Shown: piece by piece, positions 8,130 through 14,030 of the stretch | How the letters are laid out: every line of letters starts with the position of its first letter | Position numbering within the stretch: position 1 is the stretch's first letter | Assembly (NCBI RefSeq): GCF_013256625.1 | Contig: NZ_CP053908.1 | Span: forward strand, 806,001-870,000 | DNA from: Hymenobacter sp. BRD128 | Lineage (GTDB): Bacteria; Bacteroidota; Bacteroidia; Cytophagales; Hymenobacteraceae | Length of the DNA stretch: 64,000 bases | Reading direction: 5' to 3' | The notes under the pieces: generated by a model | Told to the model about the DNA's origin: nothing | The model's database searches: none | What the model saw: only the letters and a program-made list of their open reading frames with translations | Program-made: the position numbers and the translations under genes

Positions 8130-10082
8130 ATGCCCGATGCCCGCACTATACCCAGCGCCGACCCGCTCGCCCTGCTGCGCCAGTATTGGGGCCACCAGCA
8201 GTTTCGGCCAGGGCAGCAGGAGATTATCGAGGCGGTGCTGGCCGGGCGCGATGCGCTGGCCCTGCTGCCCACCGGCGGCGGCAAAAGCGTATGCTTCCAG
8301 GTGCCGGCGCTGGCTAGGCCGGGCATCTGCGTGGTGGTGACGCCGCTCATCGCCCTCATGCGCGACCAAGTGGAAAACCTGCGCAGGCGCGGCCTCAAGG
8401 CCGAGGCCGTGTACGCGGGCATGAGCCACCAGGAAATCGACCAGGCGCTCGACAACTGCGTGTATGGCCGCGAGGTGAAGTTTTTGTATGTCAGCCCCGA
8501 GCGGCTACTCACTGACCTGTTTCGGGCGCGAGTGGCGCGTATGAGCGTGGGCCTGCTGGCCATTGATGAGGCGCACTGCCTCTCGCAGTGGGGCTACGAT
8601 TTTCGGCCGCCCTACCTGCGCATCGCCGAGCTGCGAGCGCTGCTGCCGCCCGAGGTGCCGTGCATTGCCCTCACGGCCACCGCCACCGGCCAGGTGCGGC
8701 AGGATATTGTGGAGAAGCTCAACTTCCGGCCCGGCTACGGCATTTTTACTCAAAGCTTCGCTAGGCCCAGGCTCTCCTATTCGGTGCTGCAAACCGAGGA
8801 CAAGCAGCGCCGCCTGCTGGAGGTGCTGCGCGGCGTGGGAGCTAATAAAACGGGTATCGTGTACGCCCGCACCCGCCGCCAGGCTGAGGACACGGCCGCC
8901 TGGCTGAGCCAGCAGAAGCTGCCCGCCGCCGCCTACCACGCCGGCCTGCCCGCCGAGCAGCGCATCCGCATTCAGCAAGACTGGCTAGCCGATAAAACGC
9001 GCATCATCGTGGCTACCAATGCTTTCGGGATGGGTATCGACAAGCCCGATGTGCGGGTAGTGGCTCACCTCGACGCGCCCGCCACCCTCGAAGCCTACTA
9101 CCAGGAAGCGGGCCGCGCCGGGCGCGACGGCCTCTACGCCTTTGCCGTGCTGCTCAGCGGCCCCGCCGATGCCGACAGCCTGCGTAGGCAAGCGCAGCTT
9201 GCCCACCCGCCGCCCGATGTGGTGCGCCGGGTGTACCAGGCGCTGGCCAACTACTCGCGCACGGCCGTGGGCGGCGGCGAGCTGGTGGCGTTCGACTTCG
9301 ACCTCGGCGCCTTTGCCGAAACCTACCGCCTCAAGGCCGTCGATGCCCACCACGCCCTCAAGATGCTGGAGCAGCAGGGCTTTGTGCAGCTCACCGAGGC
9401 CGTGAACCAGCCGGCCAGGGTGCAGCTCATTAGCAATCAGCACGATTTGTATCAGTTTCAGGTGGCCAATGCCCAGCACGACCAGCTTATCAAGGCGCTG
9501 CTCAGGCTGTATGGCGGCGAGCTGTTTGTGGCATTTCAGGCTATTTCAGAAAGCGCGCTAGCCCGGCATCTGCGCCAAAGCACTGTGGACGTGACGCGCC
9601 AGCTGCGCTACCTGCACAGCACCGGCGTATTGCACTACCAGCCCCGGCGCGAGCTGCCGCAGGCGCTCTTCCTCACGCCGCGCTACGACGCTGCCCAGCT
9701 GCCGCTCGATGAGCGCCGCCTCAAGGCCGCCAAGCGGCTCACTGAGCATCAGACCAGGGCCGTCATCGACTACGCCGCTAGCCTCACGCAGTGCCGCCAG
9801 CAACTGCTGCTCGACTACTTTGCCGAGCCCGATGCGCCCGCCTGCGGCGTGTGCGACGTGTGCCTGGCCCGCAAAAAAGCCCGGCAAGCGCCCGAAAGCG
9901 CCGCCGGGCTGCAAGCCGGACTACTCGACTTATTGCGCGCCGCGCCGCTGCTGCCGCGCCAGGTAGTGGCCCGCTACCCGGCCGCCGAGGCTTCGGCCGT
10001 AACAAACGCTCTGCGCGAACTGGTGGAGCTGGGCCAGCTGACCTACGCCGCCGACGGCCGGCTGGGGGCGCGGCATGAATGA
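8130..10082 (+). CDS. recQ: ATP-dependent DNA helicase RecQ
   Basis: 650 residues. A 3'-5' DNA helicase of recombination and replication-fork repair. Superfamily 2 motifs are complete: Walker A 'LLPTGGGKSVCFQVPAL' (about residue 50), DEAH box with aromatic loop 'AIDEAHCLSQWGYDF' (about 144-158), 'ALTATATGQV', 'NAFGMGIDKPDVR' and the arginine-finger region 'YYQEAGRAGRDG'. The RecQ zinc domain is visible near 550-585 ('CRQQLLLDYF', 'CGVCDVCLARK') and a winged-helix region precedes the C-terminus. No convincing HRDC domain follows. An in-frame ATG codon marks the start directly behind a -7 box. Confidence 0.96.
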   Translation: MPDARTIPSADPLALLRQYWGHQQFRPGQQEIIEAVLAGRDALALLPTGGGKSVCFQVPALARPGICVVVTPLIALMRDQVENLRRRGLKAEAVYAGMSHQEIDQALDNCVYGREVKFLYVSPERLLTDLFRARVARMSVGLLAIDEAHCLSQWGYDFRPPYLRIAELRALLPPEVPCIALTATATGQVRQDIVEKLNFRPGYGIFTQSFARPRLSYSVLQTEDKQRRLLEVLRGVGANKTGIVYARTRRQAEDTAAWLSQQKLPAAAYHAGLPAEQRIRIQQDWLADKTRIIVATNAFGMGIDKPDVRVVAHLDAPATLEAYYQEAGRAGRDGLYAFAVLLSGPADADSLRRQAQLAHPPPDVVRRVYQALANYSRTAVGGGELVAFDFDLGAFAETYRLKAVDAHHALKMLEQQGFVQLTEAVNQPARVQLISNQHDLYQFQVANAQHDQLIKALLRLYGGELFVAFQAISESALARHLRQSTVDVTRQLRYLHSTGVLHYQPRRELPQALFLTPRYDAAQLPLDERRLKAAKRLTEHQTRAVIDYAASLTQCRQQLLLDYFAEPDAPACGVCDVCLARKKARQAPESAAGLQAGLLDLLRAAPLLPRQVVARYPAAEASAVTNALRELVELGQLTYAADGRLGARHE

Positions 10083-10147
10083 GTTAGCATGGGGAAGGAA
10101 GAATTCTTCGGATGAAAAATTTCTCATTTTCCACGCTAACTCATTCA
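10074..10147. repeat. Inverted repeat over the recQ stop, possible convergent terminator
   Basis: Arms 10077-10088 (GAATGAGTTAGC) and 10135-10146 pair perfectly, with a few more pairs outside. The loop contains the palindrome GAAGAATTCTTC and a small ATGA...TCAT hairpin. It sits between the convergent recQ and rhodanese genes and overlaps the recQ stop codon. Confidence 0.7.
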
Positions 10148-10154
10148 TTTTAAC

Positions 10155-10454
10155 CTAACTGCCCTGGTAGGCCATAATGCCACCTTCCAGGTTGCGCACA
10201 TTGGTGAAGCCTTGCTGGGTCAGAAAAGCCTTGGCGGCTGAGGAGCGGGCGCCGCTCTTGCAGTGCACGATAACTTCTTGGTCTTTATGGTCTTCCAGGT
10301 CGTCGAGATGCTGGGGCAAGGTGCCGAGCGGAATGTTCTGGCTGCCGCTGATGCGACTTTCCTCAAACTCCCAGGGCTCGCGCACGTCGATGATGGTGGG
10401 TGTTTCGCCGGCTTGCTGGCGCTGGTGCAGTTCGGAAGCGGTGATGTCGGGCAT
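10155..10454 (-). CDS. Rhodanese-like domain protein
   Basis: 99 residues forming one complete rhodanese domain (MPDITASELHQRQQAGETPT start). The active-site loop 'VHCKSGARSSAAKAF' carries the catalytic cysteine (about residue 66); 'IIDVREPWEFEESRISGSQN' and the C-terminal 'NVRNLEGGIMAYQGS' are typical. Single-domain proteins of this kind move sulfane sulfur to acceptors such as cyanide, thiols or cofactor pathways; the acceptor here is unknown. No signal peptide, so cytoplasmic. It lies 27 bases downstream of the nucleotidyltransferase stop on the same strand and could be co-transcribed with it. Confidence 0.93.
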   Translation of the reverse strand: MPDITASELHQRQQAGETPTIIDVREPWEFEESRISGSQNIPLGTLPQHLDDLEDHKDQEVIVHCKSGARSSAAKAFLTQQGFTNVRNLEGGIMAYQGS

Positions 10455-10481
10455 GGTAAAAAGGAGGAATAAGAGAAAAAA

Positions 10482-10922
10482 TTAGGCGGGCGGCAGATTC
10501 TCCAAATCCTGCGCGTCCTGTGGCCGGTTAGTGGCGGCTTTGGTCTTACGCAGCGCCGCCAGGTTGATATAGCGGATGGGAACGTCGGCGATGTCAGTGA
10601 CCAAGGCGTTGGCCGCGCATTCCTCAAAGGTGACTTCTTTAAGCTGCGTCAGCAGGTCAATCCATAAATCCTGACGACTAAATGACAGAAAGTTGGGTAG
10701 GGTCAGAAAGTCATTTTCTTCAAACTCGCCCTGCGTAAAGCCGTATTTTTCCAGCGCCCGCACTGTTCGCTGCGCATTCTCCGGCGTTGGCCGCACCAGA
10801 ATATCGATGTCGCCAGTGGTGCGCGGAAAGCCGTGGGCAATAACCGCATAGCCTCCAACTACTACGTACTCAACGCCCTCGGCGTGGAATAGGCGTAGCA
10901 GACTTAAGTACTCGCTCTCCAT
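10482..10922 (-). CDS. Nucleotidyltransferase-fold protein
   Basis: 146 residues from ATG 10922. The polymerase-beta-like motif is clear: 'YVVVGGYAVIAHGFPRTTGDIDILV' contains hG[GS] plus the metal-binding DxD ('DID'). The rest ('LDLLTQLKEV'-like strands and 'INLAALRKTKAATNRPQDAQDLENL') matches stand-alone nucleotidyltransferases often seen in toxin-antitoxin-like pairs, some of which act as AMP-transferring toxins or antitoxins. It overlaps the upstream small gene by 53 bases, so expression is probably coupled. The substrate is unknown. Confidence 0.8.
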   Translation of the reverse strand: MESEYLSLLRLFHAEGVEYVVVGGYAVIAHGFPRTTGDIDILVRPTPENAQRTVRALEKYGFTQGEFEENDFLTLPNFLSFSRQDLWIDLLTQLKEVTFEECAANALVTDIADVPIRYINLAALRKTKAATNRPQDAQDLENLPPA

Positions 10923-11091
10923 ACGTGCGGGCGGGGTTGGCGGGGTTGGCGGCGTATATCTGCCGGGCTTCGGCCATGAGCCGGGCGGCGGCGGCCAAGC
11001 GCTGTTGGGGCGTAAGGCTCCACCAGTACGCGCGTTGGGCCGCATCTACGTCGGCTTTTTGTTGTGACTTGATAACCAGCATAGCCCGCAA
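10870..11091 (-). CDS. Small partner protein of the nucleotidyltransferase
   Basis: 73 residues from ATG 11091 (or 70 from ATG 11082, MLVIKSQQKADVDAAQ). A basic, helical protein with a 'WWSLTPQQRLAAAARLMAEARQIYAANP' core (quoted in part: SLTPQQRLAAAARLMAEA), a pattern also found in small genes directly upstream of MNT-like nucleotidyltransferases. Its 3' end overlaps the next gene by 53 bases in another frame, so the two are probably translated together. The C-terminus (about 18 residues) is read from sequence that also codes for the partner's N-terminus. Function unknown; an antitoxin- or adaptor-like role is inference. Confidence 0.6.
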   Translation of the reverse strand: MRAMLVIKSQQKADVDAAQRAYWWSLTPQQRLAAAARLMAEARQIYAANPANPARTYGERVLKSATPIPRRGR

Positions 11092-11093
11092 AT

Positions 11094-13058
11094 TTATTCC
11101 ACTACCAGGCGGCGGGTAGCCGTGCTGCCATCGGGCAAAGTTAGCTGCACCAGGTACACGCCGGCGGCCAAGCTAGCCGGCAGGCGCAGGGTGGGCTGGC
11201 CCGCCTCGGTGGCGGGCTGCTGCCACACCGGGCGGCCCAGCACGTCGAGCACCACCGCGCGGCGGAAAGGCGGCCCGCTCACGGCCACGGCAATGCCGGT
11301 CGGAGCAGGGTTAGGATACAGACTGAACTGCGCATTCACGGCCTGCTGGGCTTGGGTGGCGAGCACGCCGTTGTTCATCACGGCGCGCATCATAATAGTG
11401 CCGGGCGTGGTGAGCGTGGGCGCCGACCACGCATTCTGCTTGTTATAAAACAGCGTCGGCGCCGTCGAGGCGTTGTTCAAATCGAAGCCGTAGGGCAGAA
11501 ACTGCCCGTTAGATGCCTGTCCGTAGCCGATATAAAACCGCCCCGACACCGGCACCGGCGTCGCAAACGGAACGTCGATAAACACCTGCCCGCTCGTGGG
11601 CAGGGGGTTGGGCAGCACGGCGGTCTGGGTGGCCAGGGGCGTATTGGCGGGCTGGCCGTTGTTGTCGGCCCACACGGCCACCGTCACCGAGCGGTTCTGG
11701 TAGTTTTCGCCGCCCTGCGCCAAGGGGATATTATTGAAAACCGGGGCTAGCCGGATGGCCTTCACCTGGTCGCTCTTGGCCGCCGTGATGGGGTAGGCGT
11801 AGTACGAAACCGGCCCCGTGCTCTGGGCCGGCAACGTCAGAAAAGACTCGGCCGTACCATCATCGAAGGCGTAGTAGTCAGCCAGCTCCAGGTCGCGGTA
11901 GGTGGTGTCGTTGGGCAGCGTGAGCGGGTTGGTTTCGTTGGTTTGCAGCGCCAGCGTGTAGCGGTAGCGCCGGGTGGTGGTAGCGGCTGGCAGCGGCGCC
12001 GTGCGCGCATCGCCGCTGATAACCACCTGCCGCGCCCCGGCCAGCAGCGGCTGATTACCGGTAACCCAGGTGCCACCCCCGAAGCCCCCGCCCGTCAGCT
12101 CGCGCACCGTGCCCAGCCAGCTAATGGGCGTAGGGTTGCCGCTGGGCAGCAGGTTGTTGACGGTGGCCGTCATGGCCGGGTTGAGCGGGCTAGCGGTGCT
12201 GGCGGCATACTGCCAGGCCGGCATGGCCGTGTAGCTTTGGAGCGGACTACTGAGGCCCCGGCTGGTGGCAATATCTTGAAAGATAGTATCGTTGGCTGCC
12301 CGGTTGGCGTTCAAATAAATATAATCCAGCCCAAACGCGTCGCGGCTCGACGCTTGGTTGCCTGAGGCCCGAAACCGAAACCGAAAGCCGCTGTGATAAT
12401 AGCTGGCTTGGTTGAGCGGAAAAATCTTCTGCCAGAACCGGGTGGTTTTACCCTCGGCATTGTAAGTCCAGATAGTATTCCAGCGCCCCACATTGTCCAA
12501 AAACTCCAGCGTCAAAAACACCGGGGCGCCGCTGCTAGCGGCCACCGGCGCCCCGGCCAGCGTGCCCGCCTGCCAAGCGTAGCTGAGGTACAGGTTATTG
12601 GCGGGCGAATAACCGCTCAAATCAATAGGTTGCGAAGTAAGTGTATCGGTGGCGCTGTAAAACGAGGCCGAGCCGGGCGTGTAGGGCTGGCCATTAGCGC
12701 GCAGGCCGTCGAGCGTGGCGGTGCCGCGCGTGAGCGGCTCAATGGCCAGGCGATTGCTCACGTAGGCCCCGCCGCCGCCGTAATGCTGCGTAAGGCCGCT
12801 GCCATCGGGGTAGCTGGTGGTGGCGGGCTGCCAGCGCAAAGGGCTGGGCTGGCCATCGCGCGGCAAGGTAAAGTCCTCAAAAAAAGGCAGCGCCAACGCC
12901 GCCGTGCGCAGCGTGGCGGTGCTGGCCGTTGCGCTGGCCGCCCGGCTAGGGTCGGTGCTCAGCGGCTGGGGCGTGAGCACGAGCGGCGTGGTTTGCGCCT
13001 GTGCCATCAGGCTCAGGAGCACGGCCGGCAGCCCGAGTAAGCGGAGTAGTTGGTTCAT
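11094..13058 (-). CDS. Secreted protein with type IX secretion sorting domain
   Basis: 654 residues from ATG 13058 (MNQLLRLLGLPAVLLSLMAQ, signal peptide). The last 80 or so residues form a T9SS type A sorting domain: 'FSLYPNPAPTGIAVAVSG', 'VVLDVLGRPVWQQ', 'SLAAGVYLVQLTLPDGSTA', ending in RRLVVE. Export to the surface by T9SS with removal of the tail is therefore expected. The centre is beta-rich without a recognised catalytic domain; 'LPFFEDFTLPRDGQPSPLRW' and 'NLYLSYAWQAGTLAG' resemble jelly-roll-like segments of other Bacteroidota cargo proteins. The role is unknown (adhesin, scaffold or hydrolase). Its stop lies two bases from the start of the small gene at 11091. Confidence 0.9.
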   Translation of the reverse strand: MNQLLRLLGLPAVLLSLMAQAQTTPLVLTPQPLSTDPSRAASATASTATLRTAALALPFFEDFTLPRDGQPSPLRWQPATTSYPDGSGLTQHYGGGGAYVSNRLAIEPLTRGTATLDGLRANGQPYTPGSASFYSATDTLTSQPIDLSGYSPANNLYLSYAWQAGTLAGAPVAASSGAPVFLTLEFLDNVGRWNTIWTYNAEGKTTRFWQKIFPLNQASYYHSGFRFRFRASGNQASSRDAFGLDYIYLNANRAANDTIFQDIATSRGLSSPLQSYTAMPAWQYAASTASPLNPAMTATVNNLLPSGNPTPISWLGTVRELTGGGFGGGTWVTGNQPLLAGARQVVISGDARTAPLPAATTTRRYRYTLALQTNETNPLTLPNDTTYRDLELADYYAFDDGTAESFLTLPAQSTGPVSYYAYPITAAKSDQVKAIRLAPVFNNIPLAQGGENYQNRSVTVAVWADNNGQPANTPLATQTAVLPNPLPTSGQVFIDVPFATPVPVSGRFYIGYGQASNGQFLPYGFDLNNASTAPTLFYNKQNAWSAPTLTTPGTIMMRAVMNNGVLATQAQQAVNAQFSLYPNPAPTGIAVAVSGPPFRRAVVLDVLGRPVWQQPATEAGQPTLRLPASLAAGVYLVQLTLPDGSTATRRLVVE

Positions 13059-13080
13059 AAACGGCTGGCTTATTCTAAAA

Positions 13081-13126
13081 AAAACGTCTGTCATTGCTAC
13101 GGAGTGCGCGCAATGACAGACGTTTT
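13081..13126. repeat. Family B palindrome, perfect 17-base arms
   Basis: AAAACGTCTGTCATTGC at 13081-13097 pairs exactly with 13110-13126 around a 12-base loop. With A and T tracts on the two sides it could terminate transcription in both directions. It lies between the PASTA stop and the T9SS cargo start. Confidence 0.85.
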
Positions 13127-13140
13127 ACTACCCTAAAATA

Positions 13141-13902
13141 TTACTCCGCTATCCACAAATCTACCAGCTGGCCCATCCGAATGGTAGCGCCCGGCGCGGC
13201 CACCGGCCGCTGGCGCACCACCGTGCCGGGCGCCTGGCCGGTTTCGGCGGGCTGCTTAAATACTTCGCCCACTTCCAGGTGCTGGCCGGCTAGCAGGGTG
13301 CGGGCCTCATCCTCGGGCATGTTCACGAGGTTGGGCATCGCAAACTCGGTGTTGCCGAGGCCATCGCCCACTTCCAGGTCTACCTTGGTGCCCTTGGCGA
13401 TGGGCGCGCCGGCCGCTATTTCGCGCCCGCCTACCGACTGCTTCAGCACGGCGTCTTTGGCCACGTTGGGCACCAGCTTTATCTGGCCGATGGTGAGGTC
13501 GTAGCTAGCCAGAATAAGCTGGGCATTTTTCACCGAACCATCGGTCAGCTTGGGCATCTTGATGACCGGCGGACGGCGCATGGCCACCGAAATGTAGATT
13601 TTGCGGTCCTGCTTCACCTTTTCGCCGGGCGCGGGCTCCTGCGTCAGCACCGTCAGGGGCCGGGTGCCGGGCGCATAGCTGCTGTCATCCACGAAGTACG
13701 CCAGGTGGTGCTCGTCGAGGTAATTCTCCAGGTCGGCCAGGTTCATGCCCGTTATTTTAGGCACCACAATGGTTTCGCCGTGGTGCGTGGTAATGGGCAG
13801 GTACACGTAGAAAAAGCCCAGCACCAGCGCCACGCCCAGCGCCACAATCAGCGCCAGGTGCTTGAATACGTCGAACCAGGTATCGGATTTAAAAAAGGAC
13901 AT
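13141..13902 (-). CDS. PASTA domain membrane protein
   Basis: 253 residues. A short cytoplasmic N-terminus is followed by one membrane helix (about 15-36, 'HLALIVALGVALVLGFFYVY') and three consecutive PASTA domains (about 45-112, 113-182 and 185-253) recognisable by 'VPKITGMNLADLENYLDEH', 'MPKLTDGSVKNAQLILASY' and 'MPNLVNMPEDEARTLLAGQ'. PASTA domains bind peptidoglycan fragments in kinases and penicillin-binding proteins; here there is no catalytic domain, as is usual for this Bacteroidota gene next to ddl. It lies downstream of the ligase-like gene, separated by a palindrome. Confidence 0.93.
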   Translation of the reverse strand: MSFFKSDTWFDVFKHLALIVALGVALVLGFFYVYLPITTHHGETIVVPKITGMNLADLENYLDEHHLAYFVDDSSYAPGTRPLTVLTQEPAPGEKVKQDRKIYISVAMRRPPVIKMPKLTDGSVKNAQLILASYDLTIGQIKLVPNVAKDAVLKQSVGGREIAAGAPIAKGTKVDLEVGDGLGNTEFAMPNLVNMPEDEARTLLAGQHLEVGEVFKQPAETGQAPGTVVRQRPVAAPGATIRMGQLVDLWIAE

Positions 13903-13912
13903 AGTGCAAAAG

Positions 13913-14021
13913 AACGTCGTGCTGAGTTTGCCGAATCCTCTCGCGTGGGTTAGTAACTTAAGCGCTGAGCGATTGAATTAGTCTACCATGCGAGAGGCTT
14001 CGGCAAACTCAGCTTGACGTT
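13913..14021. repeat. Family A variant palindrome
   Basis: Arms 13913-13944 and 13990-14021 pair over 32 bases with three mismatches. Core GCTGAGTTTGCCGAA is a close variant of the family A core GCTGAGCTTGTCGAA. It fills the spacer between the ligase-like gene and the PASTA gene. Confidence 0.85.
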
Positions 14022-14030
14022 CGCATTTAA

